From positions 4,340,001 through 4,404,000 of the forward strand of contig OZ234504.1 in the NCBI GenBank assembly GCA_965153455.1: 64,000 bases of DNA, given 5' to 3'. The position numbers and the translations under genes are program-made. The notes under the pieces were generated by a model that made no database searches, had not been told where the DNA came from, and worked only from the letters and a program-made list of their open reading frames with translations. Source of the DNA: Sphagnum compactum (taxonomy: Eukaryota; Bryophyta; Sphagnopsida; Sphagnales). This document shows positions 36,346 to 50,404 of this stretch, in pieces. How positions within the stretch are numbered: position 1 is the first letter of the stretch; each line of letters begins with the position of its first letter.

Positions 36346-37980
36346 TGATTTACGGACTATGGTCATACATTAGTTTTACATGTTGAATACATATTGACCC
36401 ATGGAGATCTTAAACAAGAATTTGCTAATTTGATGTTCCTTGTAGGTCTTGTGTTGATTTTGATAGAGAAGAAAAAGTTATATTTTTAAAAATGTAATGC
36501 ACATATTTTTATGTTGTTCGTGTTTATTGCCAATTCAATATGGTATCTTCTGTCAGTTTTAGTCTTTACTTCATTTTGTAAGGTTGATAACATGTTTGGG
36601 AAGCTTTGGATTTATTTTACCCAAACTTTTACTATATGTTTGTTTTCCTCCATTCCTTTCAATGTTTGTGTTTATTCCCTTTTGGAAATGCAATAGAAAT
36701 TACTCGGGTTGCAAGCTTTTTATGCTTGTGGTTTTTTTTTGTAGATTGTAATGGATCATAACAATTAGAGAGGGGACATTATCATAAGGTCCTATAGGAA
36801 TAAAGATGAAGATATAGACATAGAATATTTCGATGACAAAATGAAAACCCGATCTTCCATGTAACCACCCACTTGGAACGATGGTGCACTCTTTTGTTAA
36901 TGAATTCAACTCAATCCCCTGCCCTTTTATTATGGAGGGTCATGCATTTCTTGTTTTAATTTGTAGGAATCATAGTAGAAATGGATAGAACTTTAAACAT
37001 TACAATTAATCCTAGGATAAGAAACAAGTACCTATTGCATGTCCCCCCATAGCAATCAAAGGGCAATGGGCTAGGTTGGGTTTAGGGAATGGCCTCTTGC
37101 TTATAGCATAAGGACCTCACAAAGAGACGAAACATCATCTACATCTTACAAGGTGTAATGGAAATTTAATTCCAACTTCTTGTCCTTACACATTCAATTA
37201 AATTTGATCTTGTTTATGAGTCTAAACAATTGTCATCAACCTCTTTCATGATGGTTATGCAAGACAATGGTTTCTACCATTGTTTTCATTTTAGCAAGGA
37301 CGTTGTTTGAGACATGTATATTTGTGATTGGCATCAAATGTACAAGTTCCATTATGTATCACTATTGCTATGATGTGTGGGGTTTGTCCATTGGATGTTG
37401 GTTCAAATCAGATTTTCGTGTCTTTGTTAATCCCATGTAGCTTGTTAGTGCAATTTTATGTTCAATCACATGTAATTTGTTGTTATGAGTGTGAACTTTA
37501 TAAAAACGTTTTTAAAAAAATTATTGTTACAAAGCTAACAATTACGGGTCAATGATGTGTTTTGTGTGACGTTTTATTCAATGGATTGATTCCAATAAAA
37601 AAACACCACAATTTTAAAAAGCATAAAAAAACCATTATGTCACATCAATATGCCCAAAAAAATGAGGAAATGGAATACATTATTATTGTATATGAATCCT
37701 TTATGGGCTCTACGCATGGTAATTCTATTTCTTTACACCTTGTATGTTTTTTCTTGTGGGTTTGATTATTTTCGAATGGTTTTAACTTGGTCATTATTCT
37801 ATGTGTCTAGGTGTAAAACCATCTGTGGTATCTTTATCTCCTTTCGAGTAAAAAAAAGTCATCCATGCCTAAAGAGCATTAAAATATAATTTTTAAAAAT
37901 TGTTACATTTGTTGTCAAAGTTCAAAAGGTCTTAAAGTTTAAGGGGGCTCAAAAGACCTATAAATGACCAGGATGAAAAG
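36346..37980. other. gene-free AT-rich DNA
   Basis: Several short plus-strand frames occur (36511-36696, 37328-37555, 37562-37889). None has family features or convincing splice partners. Confidence 0.3.
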
Positions 37981-38611
37981 TTGAGTCTTAGTTCCAAGAT
38001 TTTTGAATTTATCCTTTTGATGGACGATAATAACAGTTTGGCAATCGTTTGCCATGGAGCCATCTTGGAAAAAATGGCATCAACTTGTTGTACTAAAACA
38101 TTATGGTTGTTTCAAAATGGAGGATATGTGAAGCGATCCAAATGCAAAGAAGTTAGTTTGATAGCAATGTTTGGTTGGAGGCGGGGCCCAAGAATATGGA
38201 AGGCGAAATCCATTTCTTTGTCTAATTTTGTGCATTATAGTTTCTTTGTGTAAACTAGAATCTCATTATATATATTGGTTAGTTTTTGGAATCTATAACT
38301 AGTACCCCATAGGTAAACACATCCTACTAAATGTTGAAGATGGGCCATATGCAATTGCTATAGAAGTGGAACTTTATGTAAACAACCCTACCACTTTCCT
38401 TCACAATTGTAAGTCCATTTTGCAACTTTTCTCGACCTATATTGTAGAGGTTGAATTTTTACATGACTTCACACAAGGTTTTGGGAAAATTAGAGCAACT
38501 ACATCTACAACAATGGATGTAATAGAAAATTTTCCAAGATTGCCCCATATTGATATGAATGACACTAGGAGGAAACCTACATTATGTAGTTTCTCAATAG
38601 TAGGTTCTTAA
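37981..38611 (+). other. anonymous coding-like frames
   Basis: Two frames, 37981-38253 and 38320-38611, have mixed amino acid composition and less AT-bias than their surroundings. The second is open upstream of its first ATG (NVEDGPYAIAIEVELYVNN, then FSTYIVEVEFLHDFTQGFG). I do not recognise either. They may be exons, or remains of a mobile-element ORF. Confidence 0.25.
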
Positions 38612-41600
38612 TCCCAAAGTGCTTAAACCGCATTTAGTCTTAATTCCATGTCATTTTAAATTGGTGGTATACTTGAATGTCATGCATTTGATGTTTTCAT
38701 TACATGTGTCAATAGGAATGCACTTCAAAGGATGAAACATACGTGCAAGAGGGGAATTTGTTTTCCCCAAATACAAACTTTTCTTTCAACCACAACATGG
38801 TATTATTCTCTACTTACGTTCTAGTGAAGTTTATAACAGAACTAGAAAAAACATAAGCTTCACACAAGTGGGATTAACATGACTACAAATACTAAAGTGG
38901 CAAAGGTTGGGTATAAAAGGCAAACATATTTTAAAATGCCAATTCAATTGTCTGTATGACTTATAGTTACTAATACATCAACTAACAAGCTTCCTTTTGG
39001 ATGGGTATGATATATGTCCTCCAAACTTTCATGTTGTGTTGCATGTATTATCTTCATTTTGCAATGACATGTTTTGGGTTAATAATCACCACTGCAATTT
39101 ATGAAAAGTTTAACTTAAAAACCTCCAATTCAACTTTGGAAGACAAAGGGTTGCAACTTATAACAAGTCAGTAAAAGGCCAATTGTGTAGGATAAAATTG
39201 AAATCAACTAAATTATCAATCATTGGATTTTGATGTTGTAGAATCAATGATTGTGACATTGGTATTCCCTTGTAACATAAATGGTGTAATGATAGCCATT
39301 CTAGTTGTTACACATTAATTTTTTTTCAAATCATCAATGTACATATGACAAGGTATATAATCTAAAAATTAGAAAATATATATGTACAATGTGGAAAAAA
39401 TAATATACCATGTATAGGAAAGACATGTTGTTTCTATGACCCATCTTTAGGTTGTAACTTGAAAACAATTTACTTGGTAGGTGAAACTAAAACTTGGATA
39501 ATAAAACAATCTTGAAATAATGGGAAATTTTATTTGAATCAAATTTAGCATTCGTTAGAATCTAATCATACCCACATTTTAATTAAGGTTGACCATACGG
39601 AGAAATGATGACATCTAAATTTTTGAGCAATTTCTATCACGATTTCAATGGAATAAACATACAAATAGACAACACATTTTGATTATTTTATTGTAGTTTT
39701 ATTCTTATGAGAATAGACTTGGTTTTAAACCCCATGTAAGTGTCATGACCTAGCCTTGAGATGAGATATGTCCATTTAAAGGTTCTCAAAATTTCAATGG
39801 CTTTTAAGCATAGATTTTCATCTCCATTTCTTCCATTAAAATTGATCCCATTCACATCCCCAAAATTATTAGAGTCATTACATGTCAAATTTCTATCATG
39901 CCTTGGTTATTTCTACTCAAGAGAATCAACATATATGTGTCTAGAAAATGTTTAGCAAGTCAACTTCCCATCCCTCACAAGAACATGTAATAGGGAAAAT
40001 TGTCATGGTGTTATAAGATCCTCCAAATTTTCAAATGCATTTGAATAAAAAACATGATGGTAAAAAATGCATTGAAGTAAAATTTTGGCAAAAAACACAT
40101 TAAAAAATGGTAATGTGACACCAACATCTTATATATTAAGTTTGGCAAGGTCATAACATTAGTTGTCAAACTTAAGAAATTGATATCAATGACTCCTTTC
40201 TTGGCACAAAACAATTATAGGCATAAAGTTTCATCAAGTAACATGTAAAGTATGCTTGGCACAATTCAAATTGTTATCTTGTGGTTTCACCTACCTATTA
40301 TTATTTTATTTTTGCACGAATTTTACAATTTTGAAACCAGTTATATACAATATTGGTTTCAATAGTTTAAACATACTACTACAACTTATTTATAATTTCC
40401 TTAGTGTGTTGTTTATTGGATCTATGCCATTTCCCTACTCAAATTTGAAGTGTGTTTTAGCTAGGAATCCACTGTACAATTGGGTTGTGGGCTTATGGTT
40501 GGGGTCCCCATCTAATTGTATGGCAATTATCCCCTAATCACATGATACTTGCCACTCAAGAGGAAAATAAAAATAAGTTTTATGCTCACTTTGTAATAAC
40601 ACATTGCCTAAGTTTTTGTTGGTTGTCAAAGGAGACAAATTACTTTCCTTCTACTTTGTGTTTGATTTAGCAACCCCCAAAATTTATAAATTAACAATCT
40701 TTTAAAATTGTTGGTATCCAAAGGATGTTCCTTTCGCACCAACAACAGACATAAAAGGATTTAAATTTTTTTTTTCTTTATAAATGATGCGATGCATAAG
40801 ACACCAAGAAATCCAATCACCTTAAAACCCCAAATTTAAAACGTGTAATACATATGTGAGTTTGATATTCAATAGATCAACAATTGTCTACAAAGGCCTT
40901 GGTCCTTGCCATACACTTGAAATAACCAAAGCGCCTAAGAAGGCTTAAAATCAAATCCAAAGGTCCTACATCTTTCTACTCATAACATTGAAATCTTTTT
41001 ACTAAAAACAATTTAAATTGGCCTTTTCCCAAAAATTAGATAGCATAAAGTTGCTTAATTCTCTCACAATATAGATGACACATATAAAAAAGTTGACGAC
41101 CAAAGGCCAAGCAAAAAGGTCAAGGCCATATGTTGCAAAGTGTCATTATTTTGGGCTTTTATCCACTAAAACCCATATTTGCAAATAATTTTCCCAAGGA
41201 AAAGGTTTGTAGTATTTCTTGTAGATTCCATAAACCTCCTCAAAAAAAATTGGCGTAATACTACTAGGGGAAGTGGTCCCAACCACTAGCAATTGGAATG
41301 GAATGCACCTATTTCACTATAGTGGTTTTGGACCCCTTGGTGATTAGGGTTGTGTGGCAAGGAACATGTCATTGCACAACCACCATGCATGCCCAATTAA
41401 CCACTAACTACATTGAACTTTTCTAATTTAATTGAGTGGAATGGTCAACTTGACATTTCCATTCCCCCCTTATTGAGATTATTTTAATTTGATGTTTGGT
41501 AGGTGTTTGGCATACTACTTTCACATTGTAATTCCATAGATTATTGATTTACATTAGCATTTATCATTGTAAGTTGCAATAGGGGTCATGTTTAGTGTTG

Positions 41601-42785
41601 GGTGGTGGGATTGATTGTTGTACTTTGTGACATTGCATTTATTAGTGACTTCGGAGGTCACTTATATAGATTCCGCCCTAACTCAAATCTTCCAATTGCC
41701 ACTTTTTCTTCTATTGAATCATAGTCACTTGTCATGTTGGAATTGATGATGCCTAAATTCTTTAATAGTTGTGTCATTTCACCTAATCATTTGTATTCAA
41801 ATCACTGCTAATATAGATACATGTTGTGATCCACTCAAATTGTGTCATTTTGGCACATGTCACATCATTTTCCCAAGAGTAATTTTGGTCATTCACCTAT
41901 TTAGATGATCCATACATTTACCTTTGCTAAGGTGATAATTTGCCCTAGCTAGTCACCAAACACTATGTCACTCATATCATGTTGCTAAAGCCTATGTCAC
42001 TAGAAGTCATAAAGTGGCATTAAAACTCAACTCACTACCCCATACATGCCACATCCCCATGAGCAATATTGATCATTGTGGCACATGTCAATTTTTTCAT
42101 TCACAAAACATGGTCACTCACATGGCAAGGTGTATGGACATTAACTAATCATCATTTGTGCCTAACTTATTTGAATTCTTATTAATATGACCTTGACCTT
42201 CAACTTTGGTCGAATTTAAAAAGAATTTAAGGGATTTCAATTTGGTGAACTTTAACATGAAGATCTAATGGACAAGGTTTCAAATGTGGATTTCAATGGA
42301 TCAAATCCATTAGTTAGTTAAACATAGTGATTGGGACCACTTTTTACAAGCATCCATGTTTTCTAAATTCACATCCTAGTGCAAATTAGAATCTCAACTA
42401 TGTTAAAGTAATCCATTATCATTACATATACCTGTGTGCAATTCACATACTTAACACATAGTTGAAATGCATCTTAGAATAAAGTATGCAATTGGTGCAA
42501 ATTCTTGTTAGTCCTTTTGCTAGAGTATGACCACAACTATGTTAATCCTATGTTTCATTATAGTCATAAATGTTTATAGTCATGAATGTGATTAAAACTA
42601 AACAAAAAAAATTTAAGTCAATTTTTAGAATGTCGTTTACTTGGATGAAAAAATAAAGGGAAAATGAACATCTATCATCCATATTGATTGTGCATCCTTT
42701 AACGGATGAAAACTTAGTTGCTTAAAAATGTTATAGTAGTTGTAAAAACAACTAGGTTCTGATGAATTTGTTCAATGATGTAGGA
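38612..42785. other. gene-free AT-rich DNA
   Basis: No exon chain, long frame or clear element is visible across 4.2 kb. Small palindromes occur, such as agtggtcccaaccact near 41268-41285. Confidence 0.35.
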
Positions 42786-42861
42786 GGGTGTAGTCATACT
42801 AACATGTACCATTAGCAATCGTAACTACTTAATGTTTTGAATTTTGGATTTTAATAAATAC

Positions 42862-42892
<31 letters not shown>

Positions 42893-43173
42893 TTATTGTG
42901 AATACATTATTGACATGTCATAAAAATTTGGAATCAATTTAATGGGTAAAAAATATGTAATTAACACTTTTAAAAACTCATAACCATTGCTTAAAAGTAA
43001 TGTACATTGTAAATAAAATACACATTAACATAAGATTATAAAAAAAACTTCATTTTTTTATAATGTTTTTGAAAGATGTATTAAAAAACATTCTAAGAAT
43101 ATTCTTCAAAAAAATAACAAAAAATCAATGGTCTAAGGGAGCACATGTGGCTCCTTATAGCGTGGTTAGACCC
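42786..43173. mobile_element. 388-bp MITE, copy 2
   Basis: This copy aligns with 34946-35383 along its whole length: acatgtaccatta at the left, gaattttggatt, an (AT)n block at about 42863-42887, cataaaaattt, and tgtggctccttatag at the right. Inverted ends GGGTGTAGTC and GGGTCTAACC are diverged. The flanks agga and aaga match at three of four bases. Confidence 0.75.
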
Positions 43174-43393
43174 AAGAATTGAGGTAAAGTTAGACTTTAT
43201 ATCAATTCTACGAATTATACAACATAATGACTATACCACATTATGTAGGTATGTTAGGTATCTAGGTTAACTTATGCCTACCTATTTAATTAAGTTAGGT
43301 AAATAGGTAGTTACTTTTATTATAATTTTTTTGGTCCATGTACACCCCAAAAACCTAAATAAAAGGATCAAGGTGCTTGTTTTCAAGAGGGGA

Positions 43394-43416
43394 GGGGGGG
43401 GGGGGGGGGGGGGGGG
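43394..43416 (+). repeat. 23-base G homopolymer
   Basis: A run of 23 uninterrupted G follows ggggagg. It lies about 240 bp upstream of the small acidic ORF at 43655. Other G-runs on the same strand are at 47521-47533, 47977-47990 and 48158-48169. Confidence 0.9.
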
Positions 43417-43654
43417 AGCAAATAGTGCCCAACTTTAATCCCGGTTTTTTTGATTGCACCTAACTCACCCCAACCATTTAGAGCATTATTTCAAAAAAAA
43501 ATTGTTTGGTATTCATAAAGCCCTAAACACTTCTATCAAATCTTCATTTTTCTACTAACATCTTTCACATCTTTCTTCTTTTGTTTTCAAGTATAGGTTA
43601 TTCTCCAACAAGCTCTTTTTGTTCTATTTTTTACTTGTGGTTGTGTTGATTTAA

Positions 43655-43909
43655 GTGATGGATGCACCAATAATAATTGACCTAACATATTCAAACAATG
43701 AAGTTGAATGTGAAATTGATTTCCCAGAGGGTAGGGGGGGAAATGAGGTGGAAAGAAGGTTTAATGAAAACCTTGAAAAAATATGGAACTATAATCTGAA
43801 CCCACGGAAACTTGAAGAATCTGAGGATGAATTACAATTCATTCTCTTGTTGATCTCACCCCATTTTTGGAGTTCCTACAAGAATGCATTGATGAAGACA
43901 AATTATTGA
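43655..43909 (+). CDS. small acidic ORF with a SUMO-interaction-like motif, possibly decayed
   Basis: The frame opens MMDAPIIIDLTYSNNEVECE and is acidic throughout its 84 residues. IIIDLT followed by acidic residues fits the canonical SUMO-interacting motif (hydrophobic core with D-L-T), by family knowledge only. Near residue 60 the alternative frame (SLVDLTPFLEFLQECIDED, then KLLMSL) looks at least as protein-like, so a frameshift or an unseen splice is likely. Directly after it a 66-bp tandem repeat begins. A related-looking fragment lies at 46.3 kb. It may be a gene, an exon or a degenerate element ORF. Confidence 0.35.
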   Translation: MMDAPIIIDLTYSNNEVECEIDFPEGRGGNEVERRFNENLEKIWNYNLNPRKLEESEDELQFILLLISPHFWSSYKNALMKTNY

Positions 43910-44150
43910 TGAGCCTTTGAGTATGCATGGCCAACATACTACATCAAAGTTTCATTGGTGAAGATGAATTATTGATGAACCTTTGAGTCTACATGCCCAA
44001 CATACTGCATCAGAGTTTCATTAATGAAAACAAAATATTGATGAGCCTTTGAGTTTGCATGCCCAACATACTGCACCAAAGCTTCACTAGTGAAAACATT
44101 TATTGATGAACAGTTGAGTCCGCATGCCCAACATATTGCACCAAAGTTTT
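43895..44150. repeat. 66-bp tandem repeat, about four copies
   Basis: The unit attgatgagcctttgagtat continuing gcatgcccaacatactgcat and aaagtttcattagtgaaaac is repeated about four times with point changes, the last copy slightly shorter. It begins within the end of the preceding ORF. Sixty-six is divisible by three, but a TGA recurs in each unit in the frame of that ORF. Confidence 0.8.
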
Positions 44151-44659
44151 GTGTTTGTTTTGTTATTGATATTTGTTGTTTTGTTCTTTGTAAAGTGCAA
44201 TGTACTGTTGATGTTCATTTGTGAGTGTCAACTTATTTTGGAAACCCCAAGAGACATTGTGTAAGCGCATTTTTGTAAAATCAACTTGTTTTTTAGTAGT
44301 ATTTGTTAATTGGGTTAGAGGTTAGTTACAATAGTTACTATCACCAAGGTTGTTTCCTCGACCTTTTTGATACATAGATGATATTCTTTTATAGTAATGC
44401 CAATATTTTGAAAATTTTCACAACTTCAACAATTTTTCATTTCTAAACTTCACATAACCTTTCGCATGTTGCTTGAATCTATGGGAACTCAATTCAAGAT
44501 GAGATTATTTGTTTGGTTCCCTTCATTTGTGTTTGGTTCATTGCATTCTTGTTTGGGATGGATTGAATTTTCATGTTCATTATGATGGAAAATTTACATC
44601 AATGAATTAATCAATAATATTATACATAACTTGCTGGAATGAGTTTTTACCATGAATGT

Positions 44660-44975
44660 CAAAATGATTTGTTGAGATACCTTGCCAATGCATTTTAATG
44701 CAATGACTTGTCGAAATGACATACCAAAATGACTTCCCAAGGTCACATACCAATATGACTTGTTGACATGACATATTGAAATGACTTGTTGAAATTAGAA
44801 ACCAAAATTACTTGACTAGATGACATACTAAGATGATTTGCCAAAGTAACATACCAAAATAATTTGTCAATTGGACATGAAAATAACTTCTCAAGATCAC
44901 ATACCAAAATGACTTGTCAAAATAACATACTAAAATGGCTTGCCAAAATGGCATACCAAAATGACTTGTCAATAG
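44660..44975. repeat. 26-bp minisatellite made of two 13-bp halves
   Basis: About twelve diverged copies of aaaatgacttgtc plus aaaatgacatacc follow one another. Each 26-bp unit is itself an old doubling of a 13-mer (aaaatgacWWRYC-like). Confidence 0.7.
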
Positions 44976-46289
44976 TAGCCTCTCTTGAGTGAAACTTGGG
45001 TTTAAAGAAAGGATTTCAACAGTCCCTTTGGGTTATCAAATAAACATTCATAGTTTTGATGCCCAATTTTTTAGCTTTGGAAAAATGAAACATTCCCATC
45101 AAATGACACAAGGTTCCAAGATGTTAAAGGAAGGTTAGAAGTTTTAGAAACTATTTTTTTCTACTTTATTAAGGTAATTTGGAATTCATGAAAAATGATG
45201 CATAAGTACATCAGATAATTTAACATTCTAAAAAAATTCAATATGAACTTGTTTTTTTGCTTCAAATTGAGCACTCATTTATGTAGGTCAATGTATTTTT
45301 CATGTTACATGCTTTTAACATGCTAGGCCATAGTCATAATGAGGGTGTCCTAAAAGGAACTATGATTCATGTAAATAAAGACTAAAAATACAAAAAAAAC
45401 AATTTTGGCCACTATGACACATGCAATTTAACGTGTTTTCTTTAAAAATTTCAACGTTTTATAATAAAGAATTGCATCTAGCATTAATGTACATCCAAAT
45501 GATTCATATGTGCTTGACAACATATTTAATCATGTTCATTTACTAATCCTTATGCATATTGCATAGCAATAGGGTTATGGATAGAATTTATGAATGGGGA
45601 AATTGGATAATGTATATGGCATAATTTTCATGTCATTTAATTTGATGTATGACAACAATTTTTGTATATGGATCAGAATTGGTGCAATTTGGCATAAATA
45701 TATTAGTCCTATTGATTTTTATAACATCTTATAGTTGTTGTGACTAGGATTAAATGTTTTTATTCAAGAATCTTAAGGGCATTAAATTGTGCACAAAATT
45801 TTTAAATGGAATTCTCTTTGTGTTTATTGTGTAATATATAGCTTATGGGTAATTATGAATCTAAAATATAATATGAAATAATAACAATCCATATTTAAAT
45901 GTTGTGAATGTGATAGTCCCTTCATGACACCCTAATTATGACTACAACTACTAATCATTTGATTTGAAAATAAAAAATCCAATTCCATTTTCAATCCATT
46001 AACCAAAGAAAGATAGGTTTTGCACTATAGGTTGTTTTCCAAAATTATAGACTATTTGGCATGAATGACCAATATGAAGGATGACCATTTTATTTTATTT
46101 TGCATAAAGAAAATTGCAAAACGACTTTTTATAAACTCTATGCTAATGCCAACAAATGAAATCATTGTAAAATCTTTACAAGAGGGAGAAAAACATATTT
46201 TTTTTCATAGGATATTAAAATTTTTATTAAAACATTGTTATGAATAATCGACACAAAGCTAAAGAAATGTTAGTGGATTTGTGAGGAGG
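44976..46289. other. gene-free AT-rich DNA
   Basis: Nothing beyond short AT-driven frames (for example 46065-46247, plus) is visible. Confidence 0.3.
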
Positions 46290-46755
46290 AATGCAAGAAG
46301 ATCATTCACATGTGAATGAAATGATTATCATTTCAAATGAGGAGGAAGAGGAACATAATGTGGCTCATTGACACATGAACAAAGTGATTATGATTTCAGA
46401 TGAGGAGGAGGAAAAACATAATGTGGATGTAAGTGATCATGTAAATGTTAATGAAATTGAAAAAAACTTGTTCATTTGAATTTTTTCTTTTTTTGATGTA
46501 TTGAATTTTATTTCCTTGGGTTTGTTTTTGCAAGATGTAGAACAATGTGTGTATTGAATACAATGCAGAACCTCTCACGAAAGAATGAGTGAGTTGTTTG
46601 CAAGAAGGTGAAACTTGTATGTTCATTTGAATTTTTCAAGAAGGATAACTTTCATTGGAAGACATGGAATATAACATGTTGCAAATGTGCACCCAACCTT
46701 TGAACATTGAAGATGATTATTCGGACATGTTTTCTTTTGAATCAAAGGTGTATTA
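46290..46755 (+). pseudogene. fragmentary acidic coding-like stretches
   Basis: Two adjacent near-copies of about 75 bp encode NEMIIISNEEEEEEHNV and NKVIMISDEEEEKHNV in one frame, with a stop between them. A further stretch at about 46654-46749 reads MEYNMLQMCTQPLNIEDDYS and ends at a possible donor (AAG|GTGTAT). The style (hydrophobic core, then acidic run) recalls the ORF at 43655. The family is unknown, and it is broken as read. Confidence 0.3.
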
Positions 46756-49700
46756 TTATGCATATGTTGAAATGGACTTGAATTTTGAATCTTATACACA
46801 AACTTTGTCCCCTAAATGACTAGTCCCCTAAATGACCTTGAAACAAACCTAGTTGTGAAAGGAGGTTACTTATTAACTTTTCACTTAAAGGTTAGTTTAA
46901 CTAGTAGGGCAACCCGATAACTTTTAAAGATATCAATAGTAAGTATTGTGCATACTATCCTCATTACTTTTGGGGGTGACACCAAACTAGTGAAAGCTAG
47001 TTTTTAAAAGGTGATAGGTAGGGCTCTCCTTGTTTTGAACATTGATTCCTTGGCCATTTTTGGCTTGAAATTTGAATCTATTTAAGTTTTTTGCTTTTGT
47101 GGAAGGTCATAATTATTATTATATTAGATGGCACCATCTTGAAATTGGGTTCCACATGATAGAATTATAAATCCGTGTTTACATTACCTATTCATACTAG
47201 AGTTGTTATATGTATGTGTTAAAAAATTGTAACGTTTTTAAAACTAGAAGTTTGTATCAAACAATTTACACATTATTTTTCATACATTAATATTACACGT
47301 TATAATGGAATAAACATAATGGTACATCAAATACCTAGATTATTATCATTACTTACATTGGTTGACTAGTATTTGCACATTTCATGCTAGAATTTTTTTA
47401 ATTCCTAATTTTTTTGAGTATGCCCTTGTACTATACCTAATTAATTGTAAAGACTTGTCTAAAATGGTCAACATTCAAAGACTTTTTGTCATAGTTTAGG
47501 GTTTAGGGTATGGATATTTTGGGGGGGGGGGGGACCTTAAACCTTGAACCCATACACACAAACAATTATATGTTTAAGAGGGGAAGATAATGGAGCAGAT
47601 GTGAGGTCATGAATTTGTTGCCTCCATGTCGCGTGCATGTTCCTAATAAATCTTTAGGTTCACCATTCCTTTGGTAACACCTTTGCAATGTGTAGCATTC
47701 AAGGTTAAAGACATGGTAGAAGTGCTAGTCCCTTTGGTTTTACAAAATTTGAACTCCTCTTACATATATGTGCAAACATGGACAAATAGTTTCATATCAA
47801 GGTTAATTTAAAATCTAAACCCTATTTTCCCATAATAATTTGATAATGTACAAAATTGTGAACTTTTATTGCATATTGTAGAAAGATTAAGGATTTTGAT
47901 TTATGTGTCCAAAGGACTCATCGGTCACATGAAACAAATTCATTTCATTTGTGATTGTTTAAGTGGGGTGTATGGTGGGGGGGGGGGGGGAGGAGAGGTT
48001 GATGAAGGTTGCAGTCACATGCCTCTTGTTAAAACATGTGTATGGAGGATGGGTAGGAGGTGTATTGTGGTACAACTTGGATGGTCATTTCGACATGCTA
48101 CACACCTTGTGTGTTTGTTGCGAATTCACATTCACCAAAGTTAAGTTATCTCTCAAAGGGGGGGGGGGGTGTTTTGTTTTGCATGTCGTTGGTGCAACAT
48201 AGTCATAATTAAACACTTGTTCAATGTTTTGTTCTAAGGTGTTTGTGACATTGACTAATTAGAAGGTTGAAGCAAATCCCATCTTCTTGATTATGCAAGC
48301 CATGGCATGGAATAGGTGGTAAAAGGTTCAACCAAGAACATAGCCGGATTGATGGAGGATGTAGAGAAAATTCTAAATCCTTGTTTGGAGCAGTTTGTTT
48401 TCACCCATTGTTACAATTTTTTCGATTTTATAGTTGCATTGTAGGTACATCCTTTCTTCTACAACCAATATGCATCCAAATTGAATATTAATGTTTTTTT
48501 CAAATTTTTTGGTTGATGACTTGTCAAATCATTTTTTGCATTTTTTTCATAAGTCAAATTCAACAAATGAATAATGATGGAGAAGTGTTGGTAAGTATTA
48601 CTAAGGACATTTATGTGTGTCTATGAGAAATTTGGATATGTTTTGGAATTTCACTTCAAAATTTTCTAGCCCATAATTGCTTGCTCGATGTGAATGGATG
48701 GTAGACAACTTGAAACCATGTCAAGATGCACAAAGGGAAGGTAGATCGATATGCCTTCTAATCATTGATAGGTGTAACTCACACATGTTATTCCCATCCT
48801 TGTTTCAAAGCTTTATTGGTTTGAAAAATATGACAAATATGATAACCATGGGCATGATTTGGGTGCAACATTGTAACATTTTATTGGTTGGATTGTGCAA
48901 CATTGTTAATGGTTGGAACACATATTGAAAGTTCTATGTGCTTTAGTAGTCTTCATTTGGAATCTCTAGGAATTATAATTCCACTACTTAGAAACTATTT
49001 TAATGTTTATTCATTTTTAAAATGTTACCTTGAGAAATTGAACAACATGAATTTTCTTTGTTACATAGTTTGGGTCATAGTGGAATTTGGTTAAATATTG
49101 GCATAATATAATACATTTGGCATGAGACAAGTCCATTTATGCACAATTGTTGAGGTCAAATTGTATAACACATACATGACTATGGTTAACACAATTGTAT
49201 GGTTGGTGATGCATGTTTAATATATATGCATTAACACAAGTTGTGGTCAAAGAGCTACATCATCTATCAAAGGTGCATGGACTTCATATTTTGGCCTCCA
49301 AATGTTCCATATTTTCTCTTTGGTCATCTAATGGTGATGACAAGTAAACATGTAAAAACCATTTGCATATTGTCTTGCAAAAATACTAGGGACTATATTG
49401 TGGTAAATTGTTTCATGCATTAAGTTTGTGCAATTTTGATCAATCCAACTATATGTAATTGGCATAAAAAAGATGGTGTTTGAATTTGCTTGTATTCTTC
49501 TAGATTGTGGATTTTGAGTTGATTAAGGTTTAGGGTTGTGAAACTTGGAAGGTGACAAAAAGTGATAAGGTGGGAGATGGGTGCACCAAATAGCCCATGG
49601 GGTTATTCTTGTAAAAAAGAAAAATATGACAAGACCTTACTCGAAACATTGTGAGTACATGCTGATAAAGTGGCAAGAGTTTGTTATTCATTGCTAATTT

Positions 49701-50404
49701 ATACAAAGGACCTCTATAGGTTTGTAACCATCTTTTGGCCACATTTACCTAATAAGCATTTGTATTAGGTTTTTTTATTGGATTTTTGTTAGGTTTTTTA
49801 CTATGAATACAATGGAAAATTCTTTAGTTTAAAATTTTGCATTGGTTCACCAAATTAATTTCAATGAATATATTGTTTAAAAAATAATGTCAAGTTTTAA
49901 CCATGTAAACCAAAGATTGGCTTTGCTATTGAATCGCAAATGCATGCCCTACTTGGAGTTGATAGATTCACAATTGAAGATATGAATTCCTAAACATTGT
50001 TTTTGGGCATATAAAAATATTATAATATGTGGTGGAACATTGAATGATTGTTCTTATTAACATGGTTGCACGATGTTGGGTGTATGTGTAAATCAAATTG
50101 ACTTAAAATTGGTGACATGATCTTAAGGTGTGCAAAATCTAGGGACCAAAAATTTCAAATTTTATAGAGATGAATGTGAGCAAAACTCTTTGGCAATGAA
50201 GTGAACCTACAACATTTTTCTTCCTTTTTCTATTTCAGGACAATTCAATACTTAGTATAAAGTTGAATGGAAACATCAATTTTGTCAAGACCAAGAACCA
50301 GAAAAAACTATTACTATTATAACATAATTCCACTTAATTTTTCTTCACGATGTTGTAAATAATGTGCTTGTCCTAGAAGTCATACATCATTCCTAATATC
50401 GTAA
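46756..50404. other. gene-poor DNA with G-runs
   Basis: G homopolymers of 13, 14 and about 12 bases occur at 47521, 47977 and 48158. No convincing exon is seen, and the frames at 47869-48202 are produced by the G-runs and are not supported. Confidence 0.4.

Noticed and set aside
44660-44975. CRISPR-like array
   Set aside because: The 26-bp units are contiguous and diverged, with no spacers, and the window is nuclear plant DNA.
47869-48202. Glycine-rich plus-strand frames
   Set aside because: They are created by G homopolymers whose length is uncertain, and nothing else supports coding.
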